A stretch of 64,000 nt of DNA from Streptomyces coeruleorubidus (GTDB lineage: Bacteria; Actinomycetota; Actinomycetes; Streptomycetales; Streptomycetaceae): contig NZ_CP118527.1 of NCBI RefSeq assembly GCF_028885415.1, positions 2,852,001-2,916,000 on the forward strand. Direction: 5' to 3'. Shown here piece by piece: positions 8,260-17,529 of this stretch; the first letter of the stretch is position 1, and each line of letters starts with the position of its first letter. The position numbers and the translations under genes were made by a program. Under the pieces are notes generated by a model. It saw only the letters and a program-made list of their open reading frames with translations, ran no database searches and was not told the DNA's origin.

Positions 8260-9509
8260 GCGACGCTCACCGCCGTCCCGCGCGCCATCGGTCCGAACAG
8301 CAGCGTGGCGACCGGCGGCACCTCGTCCGCGGGCACGTCCAGCACCGGCGCCACGAGCGAGCCGACGGCCCGCTGCTCGGCCCGGGTGGCGGAGACGCCG
8401 AGCGGGCCGCCCGAGGTCGGACTCCCCTTCTTGGAACCGTCGTCGAGGTGGGCACCGGGTGCCGGCACCGGAGGATGGGGCAGATCACGGCAGTTGGGAC
8501 CGGACCGCTCGCCGTAGCGCGGTTCCTCACCCGGTTCGTACGCCCCCTGCGGCCGTACGACCTCCAGCGTGATGTGCATCTTGCCGCCCCGGAAGGCCTC
8601 CTCGGACACCTTCTCCTGCCGGACCAGGCCGGCCAGCAGGCAGGGGTACTGAGGGGAGTACCGGGCGAACAGCTCCAGCGTGGGGCGGGAGACCTGGCCG
8701 AGGGTGATCAGCCGGTCGCCGTTGGCGTCGAGGAAGTCGTCCGCGGTGCCCGCGACGGTGGCCGTGGTCTTCAGCGCCGCCGCCAGCTGGTCCTTCTGCT
8801 CGACGATCGTGCGGCTGGTGGTGACGGTGTTGCGCAGGATCTCCATCAGGTCGGGCGCCGCGTCGCCGTAGACCTCGGCGACGTCGGCGAAGCGTGCGAT
8901 GTCCTCTTTCAGGGACGGCAGGTGCGGATTGAGGCGGCGCAGATAGGCCTCCAGGCGCGTGAGGTTGTCGCCGATCCGGTCGCCGCGTCCCTCCAGGGCG
9001 GTGGCGAACGCGGAGAGCGTGGCGTTGAGCTTGCCGGGCTGGACCGTCCGCAGCAGGGGCAGCAGGTCGTTCATCAGCTGCTGGAGCTCGATGCCGACGC
9101 GGGTGCGGTCCTGGGTGATGACGTCACCGGCGCGGATGGGCCGGCCCGACGAGCCGCGCGGCGCGACCAGGTCGACGTACTTCTCGCCGAACAGCGTCTT
9201 GGGCAGCAGGCGGGCGTGCACGTCGGACGGGATGTGGGCGATGTGCTCCGGCTTGAGCGCGATGTCGAGCGTCGCCTTCGTCCCGTCGGCCCGGACCTCG
9301 CGCACCTCGCCGACCAGCAGCCCGCGCAGCTTGACGTCGGCGCGCGGATCGAGCTGGTTGCCGAGGCTGTCGGCCTCCAGGGTGATCCGCACGACCGGCG
9401 TGAACACCTGCCGGTAGACGGCGACGGACAGGGACAGCAGCAGTGCCAGAACGGCGATGAAGACGACGCCGTACAACCTCAGTCTCAATACCCTCATCGG
9501 GCGGCTCAC
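8256..9509 (-). CDS. Mce-family protein, MceA position
   Basis: 417 residues if translation starts at the GTG at 9509, which overlaps the upstream permease stop (GTGA) like the other junctions here. An ATG at 9497 four codons later is an alternative. There is an N-terminal membrane helix (about residues 10-30), an MCE domain (about 38-120, with DVKLRGLLVGEV) and a helical stretch. A Pro/Gly-rich C-terminal region contains two Cys. It is the first MCE subunit, placed directly after the two permeases as in mycobacterial mce operons. Confidence 0.88.
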   Translation of the reverse strand: MSRPMRVLRLRLYGVVFIAVLALLLSLSVAVYRQVFTPVVRITLEADSLGNQLDPRADVKLRGLLVGEVREVRADGTKATLDIALKPEHIAHIPSDVHARLLPKTLFGEKYVDLVAPRGSSGRPIRAGDVITQDRTRVGIELQQLMNDLLPLLRTVQPGKLNATLSAFATALEGRGDRIGDNLTRLEAYLRRLNPHLPSLKEDIARFADVAEVYGDAAPDLMEILRNTVTTSRTIVEQKDQLAAALKTTATVAGTADDFLDANGDRLITLGQVSRPTLELFARYSPQYPCLLAGLVRQEKVSEEAFRGGKMHITLEVVRPQGAYEPGEEPRYGERSGPNCRDLPHPPVPAPGAHLDDGSKKGSPTSGGPLGVSATRAEQRAVGSLVAPVLDVPADEVPPVATLLFGPMARGTAVSVA

Positions 9510-10321
9510 CCCGCTATCCGTACGGTCGTGCTGGCGCCCCAGATCGCGAGCGACAGGAAGAAGTCCAGGACGTTGATGGCCACGATCGAGGTCCGCACCG
9601 CACGGCCCACGGCCACGCCGACGCCTGCCGGGCCGCCGCTGGCGTAGTAGCCGTAGAAGCAGTGCACCAGGATGATCAGGACGGCGAAGACGAGCACCTT
9701 GCCGAAGGACCACAGCACGTCGACCGGGGGCAGGTACTGGTGGAAGTAGTGGTCGTAGGTGCCCGCCGACTGGCCGTAGTAGACGGTGGTGATGGTGCGG
9801 GCGGCGAGGTAGGAGGACAGCAGGCCGATCACGTACAGCGGGATGACGGCCACGAACCCGGCGATCATCCGCGTCGTCACCAGGAACGGCAGCGAGGGCA
9901 CGCCCATGACCTCCAGGGCGTCTGTCTCCTCGCTGATCCGCATCGCGCCGAGCTGGGCGGTGAACCCGGCTCCGACGGTCGCGGAGAGCGCGAGCCCGGC
10001 CACCAGCGGGGCTATCTCGCGGGTGTTGAAGTACGCCGAGAGGAAGGCGACGAAGTTGGAGGTGCCGAGCTGGTTCAGGGCCGCGTAGCCCTGCAGGCCG
10101 ACCTCCGTGCCGGTGAAGAACGACAGGAAGGCGATCACGCCGACGGTGCCGCCCACGACGGCGAGCGCGCCCCGGCCGAAGCTCACCTCGGCGAGCAGCC
10201 GCAGGATCTCCTTCTTGTAGCGGCGCAGGGTGCGCCCGGTCCACGCCAGCGAGCGGCCGTAGAAGGAGAGTTGGGCGCCCAGCGCCTCGAGGGACTTCAG
10301 TGGGCGGTCGATGAGTCTCAT
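9506..10321 (-). CDS. YrbE/MlaE-family permease, second of two
   Basis: 271 residues with several hydrophobic membrane segments and the MlaE-family region containing the EETDALEVMGV coupling motif (about residues 130-145). That motif contacts the ABC ATPase. In mce systems the YrbEA/YrbEB heterodimer forms the membrane channel through which MceA-F deliver lipid. It follows YrbEA after a 3-bp gap and is coupled to mceA. Confidence 0.92.
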   Translation of the reverse strand: MRLIDRPLKSLEALGAQLSFYGRSLAWTGRTLRRYKKEILRLLAEVSFGRGALAVVGGTVGVIAFLSFFTGTEVGLQGYAALNQLGTSNFVAFLSAYFNTREIAPLVAGLALSATVGAGFTAQLGAMRISEETDALEVMGVPSLPFLVTTRMIAGFVAVIPLYVIGLLSSYLAARTITTVYYGQSAGTYDHYFHQYLPPVDVLWSFGKVLVFAVLIILVHCFYGYYASGGPAGVGVAVGRAVRTSIVAINVLDFFLSLAIWGASTTVRIAG

Positions 10322-10324
10322 CGG

Positions 10325-11095
10325 CTAACCCCTCTGCGGAACGACTTGGAAGTACACGGCGGTCATCACGAAGTTGGTCACGAACAGCAACATGAAGGTG
10401 ATCACCACCGACTGGTTCACCGCGTCGCCCACACCCTTCGGCCCGCCCTTCGCGGTCAGTCCCTTGTACGAGGCGACGATCCCGGCGATCGCGCCGAACA
10501 CCAGCGCCTTGACCTCGGCCGCCCACAGGTCGGACAGCTGGGCGAGCGTGGTGAAGGAGGCGAGATAGGCGCCCGGAGTGCCGTTCTGGAGAACGACGTT
10601 GAAGAAGTAGCCGCCCGCCACGCCGACCACCGACACCAGGCCGTTGAGCAGCACCGCCACCAGCATCGACGCCAGTACGCGGGGGACGACCAGCCGGTGG
10701 ATGGGGTCGATGCCCAGCACCTGCATCGCGTCGATCTCGTCGCGGATCTTCCGCGCCCCGAGGTCGGCGCAGATCGCCGTGCCGCCGGCGCCCGCGATCA
10801 GCAGCGCGGTGACGATCGGCGAGGCCTCGCGCAGGACGGCGAGCACGGAGGCGGCCCCGGAGAAGGACTGGGCGCCCAGCTGCCGGGTCAGACTGCCGAT
10901 CTGCAGCGCGATGACCGCCCCGAAGGGGATGGAGACCAGGGCCGTCGGCATGATCGTCACACTCGCGACGAACCACGCCTGCTGGATGAACTCCCGCGCC
11001 TGGAACGGCCGTCGGGGGATCGTCCGGACGACGTCCAGCGCCATCGCGAAGAGGCTGCCCGAGTGCCGCAGCCCTCCGATGGGTGACAGGCTCAT
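10325..11095 (-). CDS. YrbE/MlaE-family permease, first of two
   Basis: 256 residues, multi-spanning, with the MlaE motif DEIDAMQVLGIDP (about residues 138-150). The start overlaps the ATPase stop as ATGA. It pairs with the next gene to form the membrane domain of the Mce ABC importer. Length and motif are typical. Confidence 0.92.
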   Translation of the reverse strand: MSLSPIGGLRHSGSLFAMALDVVRTIPRRPFQAREFIQQAWFVASVTIMPTALVSIPFGAVIALQIGSLTRQLGAQSFSGAASVLAVLREASPIVTALLIAGAGGTAICADLGARKIRDEIDAMQVLGIDPIHRLVVPRVLASMLVAVLLNGLVSVVGVAGGYFFNVVLQNGTPGAYLASFTTLAQLSDLWAAEVKALVFGAIAGIVASYKGLTAKGGPKGVGDAVNQSVVITFMLLFVTNFVMTAVYFQVVPQRG

Positions 11096-12021
11096 GCGCC
11101 GGCCACCGCCTTCTGGCGCAGCGCGGCCTCGCGCCGGGCGATCGCCTCCCAGCGGGGTGGCCGGGAGATGCCCGGCCCCGGCAGCAGGCGGGGAGTCAGC
11201 TCCTGAACGCGCGCGGTGTCGTCGATCTGCGCCAGCTCCTGCTCGACCTGGGCCGCGTCCTTCTCCTCCGCCATCCCGATCGGGCCCTGCATCCGGCCGT
11301 TCAGGAACTGCCGCACGACCGGCTCGTCGCTGGTCAGCAGCTCCTCGCGCGGGCCGAACATCACCAGCTCGCGGCGGAACAGCAGTCCGATGTTGTCCGG
11401 CACCTGGCGGGCCGAGGCGATGTCGTGCGTGACGATCAGGAAGGTCGCGTCGATCTGGGCGTTCAGGTCGACGATCAGCTGGTTGAGGTAGGCCACGCGG
11501 ACCGGGTCGAGGCCGGAGTCGGGTTCGTCGAAGAGGATGATCTCGGGATCCAGCACCAGGGCCCGGGCCAGCCCGGCGCGCTTGCGCATCCCGCCGGAGA
11601 TCTCGCCGGGCAGCTTCCCCTCGGCGCCGATCAGCCCGACCATGTCCATCTTCTCCAGCACGATGCGCCGGATGTCGCTCTCGGACTTACGGGTGTGCTC
11701 GCGCAGCGGGAAGGCGATGTTGTCGTACAGGTTCATCGAGCCGAACAGCGCGCCGTCCTGGAACAGCACGCCGAAGAGCTTGCGCACCTCGTACAGGTCG
11801 TGCTCGCGCAGCTTCGTGATGTCCCGGCCCTGGATCGTGATCGAGCCGCGCTCCGGCTTCAGCAGGCCGACGAGCGTCTTGAGGAACACCGACTTGCCCG
11901 TGCCGGAGGGGCCGAGCATGACCGAGACCTCCCCGGCGGGCAGCGTCAGCGAGACGTCCTGCCAGATGACCTGGTGGCCGAAGGACTTGGTCAGCCCTTC
12001 CACACAGATCTCGACACCCAT
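11092..12021 (-). CDS. Mce/Mla-type ABC transporter ATPase (MceG-like)
   Basis: 309 residues. Walker A is GPSGTGKS (about residues 37-44), the signature is SGGMRKRAGLARAL, and Walker B is IILFDEPDSGLDP, with a later switch His (THD). The SGGMRKR signature is characteristic of MlaF/MceG ATPases. The ATG at 12021 is preferred because a GAAGG ribosome-binding site sits 9 nt upstream; a GTG at 12030 lies too close to it. The last 70 residues are an extension also seen in mycobacterial MceG. The ATPase is the first gene of the operon here, whereas in mycobacteria mceG is usually unlinked. Confidence 0.92.
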   Translation of the reverse strand: MGVEICVEGLTKSFGHQVIWQDVSLTLPAGEVSVMLGPSGTGKSVFLKTLVGLLKPERGSITIQGRDITKLREHDLYEVRKLFGVLFQDGALFGSMNLYDNIAFPLREHTRKSESDIRRIVLEKMDMVGLIGAEGKLPGEISGGMRKRAGLARALVLDPEIILFDEPDSGLDPVRVAYLNQLIVDLNAQIDATFLIVTHDIASARQVPDNIGLLFRRELVMFGPREELLTSDEPVVRQFLNGRMQGPIGMAEEKDAAQVEQELAQIDDTARVQELTPRLLPGPGISRPPRWEAIARREAALRQKAVAGA

Positions 12022-12060
12022 CCGGTTCACCCTTCAGCCCGAGGAGCAGCTCTGACATCT

Positions 12061-12090
12061 GCTCTACGGGGAGGGGCGGAGCGTCCGTCG
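12061..12090 (-). promoter_or_regulatory. promoter-like motif upstream of the mce operon
   Basis: Read on the minus strand, GCGACGGAC is followed, 14 nt after its last base, by CGTAGAGC, which ends 39 nt before the mceG start. The same two blocks with the same 14-nt spacing occur 35 nt before the lytic transglycosylase gene (14389-14418). The layout resembles a two-block extracytoplasmic-function sigma promoter, and an ECF sigma gene lies between the two sites. The match and spacing are seen; the sigma assignment is inference. Confidence 0.5.
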
Positions 12091-12128
12091 CTCGAGTGTC
12101 GAATTTTTTTCGAGCGGGTTTCCGGGCG

Positions 12129-13223
12129 CTACGGAAGCGGACGCGCCGTGGGCTCGGGGAGCGAGGTGGACGGTGCGGCGGGATCCACCGGAGCCTCCGG
12201 GACCGCCGGGACCGCTGTGTCCGTCGGCACGGCGGAGGGCTCCACCGGCAGGTCGGGGACATCGGGCTGCGGCACGTCGGGCACCTGCGGGACCTCCGGC
12301 GAGGGCAGCAAGGGCAACGGCGACACCGTGACGTCCGGAACATCCGGTACGTCCGGGATCTCCGGCAGCGACGGCACGGACAGCGGGAGGAACGATTCGC
12401 CGGCGGGGGACCCGGCCGCTGTGGGCTCGGCTGACGCAGCCGTGGGCTCGTCCCCCCGAGGCGTACGACCCCCGCCCCCGCCGTCCCGCCGCAACGTCTC
12501 CGCGTCCGGCGAGGCGACCGCAGGCCGAGGCGCCGTACCGCCCCCGCCCCCGCCGTCGAGGGCGTACGGCAGCACGAACCCCGCCACCGCCAGGGACGCC
12601 GCCGTCGAGGCGACGGCCACGGACTGCGCCCTGCCGACTCCGCGCGGCCGGCCCCATCCGATCAGGAACAGCGCGAACCCGAAGGTGGCCGCCAGCGACT
12701 GCCGCAGCGTCCGCCGGGCCCGGGCCAGCAGCGACTCGACGGTGCGGTAGCTCAGCCCCATCCGGACAGCGACCTGCCCGACGTCGAGGTCCTCCGACTT
12801 CAGCCGCAGCGCCTCGGCCTGCCGCGCGGGCAGCTCACCACTGCGCACCGCCAGCCACTTCGCCTCGGCCCGGTCGCACACCGCCTCCTCGACGGGCACC
12901 GGGCCGGGGGCGATGAGCGTCGGGCTGGTACGCACCTCGGCCTCGCGGTTCACCTGCCGGTAGCGGTCGACGCACAGCCGCATCGTGACCGTCGTCAGCC
13001 AGGCCGCGAGCCGCTCCTCGTCCAGGTCGGGCCGCTCGGCGGCGCGCAGCATCGCCTCGTGCACCGCGTCCTCGGCGTCCTCCGCACTCATCGACCTGCG
13101 CCGGGCCACCTTGAGCAAGTGCTCGCGGTGGCTCCACATGCGCCGCCACCGCTCGTCGGCCGCGTGCATCTCCGCAGGTGTCTCTGCCTCTGCGGGCATG
13201 TCCGCAGGCATGTCCGTCGCCAT
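12129..13223 (-). CDS. ECF-type sigma factor with C-terminal membrane segment and Pro-rich tail
   Basis: 364 residues from an ATG with a GAAGGGG site 6 nt upstream. Sigma region 2 covers about residues 25-95 (AEDAEDAVHEAM, then LTTVTMRLCVDRYR). Region 4 covers about 118-172 (LPARQAEALRLK, then VAVRMGLSYRTVESLL). A hydrophobic segment (about 200-221) is followed by a 140-residue Gly/Pro/Asp-rich tail with repeated Pro-Asp-Val triplets. With the sigma domains inside, the tail would lie outside the membrane. No separate anti-sigma gene is adjacent, so the tail may itself control the factor. Targets could include the shared motif in front of mceG and the transglycosylase gene; this is inference from position. 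Confidence 0.85.
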   Translation of the reverse strand: MATDMPADMPAEAETPAEMHAADERWRRMWSHREHLLKVARRRSMSAEDAEDAVHEAMLRAAERPDLDEERLAAWLTTVTMRLCVDRYRQVNREAEVRTSPTLIAPGPVPVEEAVCDRAEAKWLAVRSGELPARQAEALRLKSEDLDVGQVAVRMGLSYRTVESLLARARRTLRQSLAATFGFALFLIGWGRPRGVGRAQSVAVASTAASLAVAGFVLPYALDGGGGGGTAPRPAVASPDAETLRRDGGGGGRTPRGDEPTAASAEPTAAGSPAGESFLPLSVPSLPEIPDVPDVPDVTVSPLPLLPSPEVPQVPDVPQPDVPDLPVEPSAVPTDTAVPAVPEAPVDPAAPSTSLPEPTARPLP

Positions 13224-13276
13224 GAGGACCCCTTCGCGCTCACCACCGGTCTCGTGCTGTCCGGCGGTGGGCGACA

Positions 13277-14353
13277 TTACCGCCCAGTATCGGCGGTTGT
13301 GGAGGGGGAGGCGGTCATCGAGTCCGCGCTGTTACTGGTGAGTGGGGCGCCGCTGGGCAGCAGGTCGTCGCCGGGGAGCTCGATGTCCGGTGCGGGGGTG
13401 GGCAGTCGTGGCTCGTCCGGCTTCCCGGGTTCGGTGGCCGGGCGGGTTCTGGTCGGGGCCGGAGAGGCAGGGGCCGACGGAGTACGGGACGGCGGGGCAC
13501 TCCGCCGGGCGGAGGGTGCCGGCGAGGCCTCCTTCGGCTTCGAGGGGGATCGCGACGGCTCCGGGCGCGCGGAGGAGGACCCGGCGGAGCCGTCCGGCAC
13601 CACCCGGTGCCCTTCCAGGAAGTACGCGTACCAGGCCCTGACCGTGCGCAGATAGGCCGTCGACTGGTTGTAGCCGAGGATCGCCCGGTCCAGCTGGGCG
13701 GGGACGGACAGGTCCCGGCCCCCGGCACACAGATACCGTCCGGCGGCGAGTGCCGCGTCGAAGACGTTGTTCGGATCCGTACGCCCGTCGCCGTTGCCGT
13801 CCGCGCCCCAGCGGGCCCAGGTCGACGGGATGAACTGCATCGGCCCGACCGCGCGGTCGTAGGCCGTGTCCCCGTCGTGAGCGCCGCCGTCGGTGTCCCG
13901 GATCAGCGCGAAGGCCACGCCGTCCAGCCGCGGCCCGAGGATCGGCGCCACGGTCGTACCGTCCGACGTCACCCTGCCGCCCCGCGCCTGGCCCGACTCC
14001 ACCTGCCCGATCGCCGCCAGCAGCTGCCAGCGCAGCCGGCATCCGGGCGCCTCGCGCGCGAGCCGCTCCTCGGCCCGCCGATAGGCGGCGAACACACTCG
14101 CCGGCAGCGCACCGCCCAGCACCTGGTGACCCGCCCCGCCGCCCGCGCCCTTCCCGGTTCGCAGCGGCGGAAGCTCGGTGCGGTACGGTGCGTCGCCGGA
14201 CACGCTCGGCCCGTCCTGGGCGGGTGCCTGCCTGGGCGCCGGCACGGAGGCCCGTGCCGGGAACGCCCCCGGCGCCTGTGACGCGGTGAGCGCCGCCATC
14301 GCCACCAATGCGGCCGCCGTACCTGTGACGCGTTTACCCCTGTGCCCCGCCAC
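13277..14353 (-). CDS. secreted lytic murein transglycosylase (SLT/MltB-like)
   Basis: 358 residues from a GTG. A signal peptide (hydrophobic stretch about residues 10-30) and a linker precede the catalytic domain (about 85-250). This contains AIGQVESG with the likely catalytic Glu, then AVGPMQFIPSTW and a DGRTDPNNVFDAA segment typical of the MltB/SLT fold. The last 100 residues are Pro/Ser/Ala-rich and probably span the wall. The enzyme would cut glycan strands of peptidoglycan. It has its own promoter-like motif at 14389-14418. Confidence 0.88.
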   Translation of the reverse strand: MAGHRGKRVTGTAAALVAMAALTASQAPGAFPARASVPAPRQAPAQDGPSVSGDAPYRTELPPLRTGKGAGGGAGHQVLGGALPASVFAAYRRAEERLAREAPGCRLRWQLLAAIGQVESGQARGGRVTSDGTTVAPILGPRLDGVAFALIRDTDGGAHDGDTAYDRAVGPMQFIPSTWARWGADGNGDGRTDPNNVFDAALAAGRYLCAGGRDLSVPAQLDRAILGYNQSTAYLRTVRAWYAYFLEGHRVVPDGSAGSSSARPEPSRSPSKPKEASPAPSARRSAPPSRTPSAPASPAPTRTRPATEPGKPDEPRLPTPAPDIELPGDDLLPSGAPLTSNSADSMTASPSTTADTGR

Positions 14354-14388
14354 GTCCTGCTCCCCTCCCTGTGAGCTGTCTGTCGTTT

Positions 14389-14418
14389 GCTCTACGGGGG
14401 AGGGGGGTGGGTCCGTCG
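14389..14418 (-). promoter_or_regulatory. promoter-like motif upstream of the lytic transglycosylase gene
   Basis: On the minus strand, GCGACGGAC, then 14 nt after its last base CGTAGAGC, ending 35 nt before the GTG start. It is the second copy of the element at 12061-12090, with identical spacing. The two genes are probably co-transcribed by the same sigma factor; that has not been shown. Confidence 0.5.
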
Positions 14419-14567
14419 CGGGGGTTTGCGCAGGTTGCCGCTACGGCGGTTTCCGCAGGCGGGTGGAACGAGCACCCCAAGCCCTTCGTCCGGATCAAGG
14501 ACGCCGACGAGATCCCTCGACAAAGTCGCCGCCAACTGCCGACGAATCTCTGACTCAGGTCACCAGG

Positions 14568-17432
14568 TCACTCCTCATCCCTGTCATCGAGGTCGAAGTC
14601 AAAGATCAACTGGCCCGACAGAGTCGGGTCCGACGCGGCCGGGGCCTGGGGCTCCGGGTCCAAGACGTCCTCTACTTCGTGTGGCAGAGCGTAATCGTCC
14701 GCAAGCCGCGCAAGATGCAAGATCAAGGGCAGAGCCAACCCCTCGCGACCAGCACGGTAGTCCTCGCTGAAACGCTGCTGGTGGACGAATGCGGCCCATG
14801 CCTCCGCATCGTCACCGGGCTGAAGGCACGCGACGGTCAGCTCGAGGAGGTCCGGGTTCCAGGCGTTCACCGTCGGCCGGTAAGCGTTGTTGCCCGAGGC
14901 GTTGGTGTGCGGAGTCAGTTTGGCGTCGTCGTTGGTGAGCTTCGACTGCGTGCCGGACTTGCCGATCGTGCTGTAGAAGACGCGGTCGGAGTCACCCCGC
15001 ACCCCGGACCGCCACAGCCCCATCGCGATGCCCCCGCGCTGCTTACCCTCCAGCTCGGGCGAGAGTTCCTCACGCTCGGCCCAGCACTGCGCTGTCTCGT
15101 CCCGGCTGCCGTCGGCGATCCGGACGACACGAAGCTGCTTGCCGTACAGACCAATCCGCTGAACGGGACCTCCGTCGAGGCCGAGCCTGTCCCGTTCCAG
15201 ACCGTCGTTCCTCAGCCACGGCCAGCGCTTCCTGACGTCCTGAGCGTGGGCCAGAACGAGCGTCGGGGTGCTGCGCAGCTGCGCGAGTGTCTTCTTGATG
15301 AAGGCCGCCGTGAGGGCCGACTGCTCCGCACTGTTCTTCCTGCCTTCGACCCGGCCCGTCAACGACTTGAGGAGTTCGGGGTACGGCACCCATTCGTGCA
15401 TGTCGGCCGACTTACCCAGCACGCACTTCGCGCCCGGCCGGATGAGCACCGCGATCGGCGTGAACTGCTGCTTGCCCGTGGGACCGTCAAGGCGGCGTTC
15501 CACGAGGTGGAAGGCCACCTGGTTCAGGTTCGCGGGGATGAGCGTGTCACCGAGCGTGTGCTGAGGCACCAGCCGCATACCGGTCTGGCGCAGGCCGTCC
15601 GACCAGGCTGCGGCTGCACGCAGCCCTGCATCGGCGAGAGCCTCGTCCGTCTCCACATCCGGGTCCGGTGGACGGATGAACTGGGTCACCAGGCCTGCGT
15701 CCGCGCAGCCGAGGCGGATCGCATGCTTGGGGTCGCTCCGTCGCTTGGCATGGCGGAAGGCGTCCTGCCCGTCGAGCTCCACGAAGGCCAGCCGCACCCC
15801 GGGGACGGCTTCCCGCAGTGCGGCCATGGAGCGCGCGACACCGGTACGGCGCTCCTCGATGGCCTTGTCGTGTTCCTGCCCCCGGCGCGGCACGCTGTCG
15901 CCTCCCAGCGGTGCACCGAGACTCCCCAGGGGCCGAGCGTGCAGCCGGACGGTCAGCTCCTCGGCCTCCCACACCCAGGTATCGGGGCCGTGCACACGCC
16001 GGAGCCCGGCCAGCCCCAGCCCCGTCTCCGCCGCGGCGATCATCTGATCGCGGATGGCGTCGTTCTGGTGGAGCACGACCGCGGTGAGGTCTTTGCCTTC
16101 AAGTGCTTCGGCCAGGCGTGCCCGCAGAACCTGAGCGTTGTGGGCCGCGTTCAGCTCACGCTCATCCAGGATGACCGCGAGGTCTTCGGGATTCTTCTTT
16201 TCCATGTTCTTGGGAATGGACGGCAGCTTCTTGAGCTGTTTCTTGGGTGGCCGCGCGTATGCACTGCGCTCGAGCTTCGAAACGGGCACGAACTCGGGAG
16301 CGATCGCCTGCTCCGCCCACTCGATCAGCCGTCGGCGTTCACTGGGCATCAGTCCGGTGCCGATCGTGTGCCTGCCCATGGCCGCCTGGTGCCCGATCGC
16401 GATCCGGATTCCGTCCCGGCCGTGGATCCAGTGGTCGGCCTCCTTCACCAGCCGGTCCGGGGACGGCAGTGCGTCGAGTGCGCTGATCCGGGCGAGCATC
16501 CCTTCTGCTCCGCCCTGACGCCAGTCCGTGGTGCCGTTCTTCCACTCCAGCATGGCGACCGCGAAGCGCTGCGGCTGCGGGCCGTCGTGGACGAGGGAGT
16601 CGTCCGGGAGCAGGTAGGCGGACACACCCTTGCCGTACGGCATGTAGACCTTGCCGGTGACGAACCGGCGCACGCCGGCGGCCACGTGGACGCGCGGGAC
16701 GGGTGAGAAAGGAACGGTGCGCACGGTGATGCGGAGGGTCGCCGCGTAGTAGGCCGGCTTGCCGTCGCCGCCACCGCGCCGCCTGGGTACGTACTCGATC
16801 AGGTTCGACATCAGCTCGGCACCCCCGCTTCCCTGACCCCGGGCACCCGTGCGGCCGGCCACCTGCCGGAACGTCAGCTGCTGCCCGTGGTGTTCGTACG
16901 GTCCCTGGCGCGCGATCCGTTCGCCGAGGACGTCGGGAAGCAACCGGTACACGTGGGGCGCGGGCAGAGCGGTTCCTCCGGGCGACACCTTCTGCTCGAG
17001 GAGGTCGACGCTGCCGGGCCGCCAGCTGAGGGCCGCGGTGTCGAGGTCACGGAAGCAGTTCATCAGCAGGGCCGTGGTCTCGGGATCGTCGGCATCGCGC
17101 GGGAGGCTCTTGAGCCACGCGGCGATGTAGAGGTTCGTCACCGCCATCGGGTACGCCTCCTGGCAGTACAGCCATGGGTTCTCCGAGCCGAAGCGTGCCG
17201 TGGAGTCGACCGTGACGATGTCCGGCGCGGTGGCGCGCATCAGCTGGTTGACCGCCGCTGTGGGTACGCGGCGCCGTCGCTCGGCCTGCCCCTCGGTCAT
17301 TCCGCCGTGGTAGAGGCGCAGGAGTGGTTCCTCCCAGTGGGCGGGCAGGGAGAGCGTGTGCATCGGGACGACGAAGGGGCCCTGTGCCGGGTCGGTCAGG
17401 TACGCCGCCGGACGGTTGTACTGGTAGGCCAT
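14568..17432 (-). CDS. pPIWI-RE family protein (prokaryotic Argonaute relative)
   Basis: 954 residues; ATG with GAGGAGA 9 nt upstream. Size, gene order and sequence character match the bacterial pPIWI-RE family described by Burroughs, Iyer and Aravind (2013). That family has an N-terminal X-type domain, a MID-like middle and a C-terminal RNase H-fold PIWI domain. The C-terminal half contains a VELDG strand (about residues 550-555), usual for the first acidic position of an RNase H fold, and an NAWNPDLLEL segment near 856-866. The conserved R and E that name the family cannot be assigned without an alignment. The protein is predicted to bind a guide strand and recognise a target. It follows the helicase gene after 97 bp and is the last gene of the leftward arm. 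Confidence 0.82.
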   Translation of the reverse strand: MAYQYNRPAAYLTDPAQGPFVVPMHTLSLPAHWEEPLLRLYHGGMTEGQAERRRRVPTAAVNQLMRATAPDIVTVDSTARFGSENPWLYCQEAYPMAVTNLYIAAWLKSLPRDADDPETTALLMNCFRDLDTAALSWRPGSVDLLEQKVSPGGTALPAPHVYRLLPDVLGERIARQGPYEHHGQQLTFRQVAGRTGARGQGSGGAELMSNLIEYVPRRRGGGDGKPAYYAATLRITVRTVPFSPVPRVHVAAGVRRFVTGKVYMPYGKGVSAYLLPDDSLVHDGPQPQRFAVAMLEWKNGTTDWRQGGAEGMLARISALDALPSPDRLVKEADHWIHGRDGIRIAIGHQAAMGRHTIGTGLMPSERRRLIEWAEQAIAPEFVPVSKLERSAYARPPKKQLKKLPSIPKNMEKKNPEDLAVILDERELNAAHNAQVLRARLAEALEGKDLTAVVLHQNDAIRDQMIAAAETGLGLAGLRRVHGPDTWVWEAEELTVRLHARPLGSLGAPLGGDSVPRRGQEHDKAIEERRTGVARSMAALREAVPGVRLAFVELDGQDAFRHAKRRSDPKHAIRLGCADAGLVTQFIRPPDPDVETDEALADAGLRAAAAWSDGLRQTGMRLVPQHTLGDTLIPANLNQVAFHLVERRLDGPTGKQQFTPIAVLIRPGAKCVLGKSADMHEWVPYPELLKSLTGRVEGRKNSAEQSALTAAFIKKTLAQLRSTPTLVLAHAQDVRKRWPWLRNDGLERDRLGLDGGPVQRIGLYGKQLRVVRIADGSRDETAQCWAEREELSPELEGKQRGGIAMGLWRSGVRGDSDRVFYSTIGKSGTQSKLTNDDAKLTPHTNASGNNAYRPTVNAWNPDLLELTVACLQPGDDAEAWAAFVHQQRFSEDYRAGREGLALPLILHLARLADDYALPHEVEDVLDPEPQAPAASDPTLSGQLIFDFDLDDRDEE

Positions 17433-17529
17433 GGTGCCGTTCTCCTCGGGGCAAGCGTGCAGTGTTCGGACGCGACGCGGACACGTCGTGGATGCGGTGC
17501 GGTGTCGTGGGGCGGGGTGACGGATGCCG

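Noticed and set aside
9510..10976. Long minus-strand open frame continuing upstream of mceA through both permease genes
   Set aside because: The extension overlaps two clear YrbE genes in another frame and has shadow-type composition; only the part from 9509 is MceA.
14354..14567. Attachment site or tRNA at the left edge of the defence island
   Set aside because: No tRNA-like cloverleaf and no copy of the rnpB repeat is present, so the left boundary of the island is undefined.
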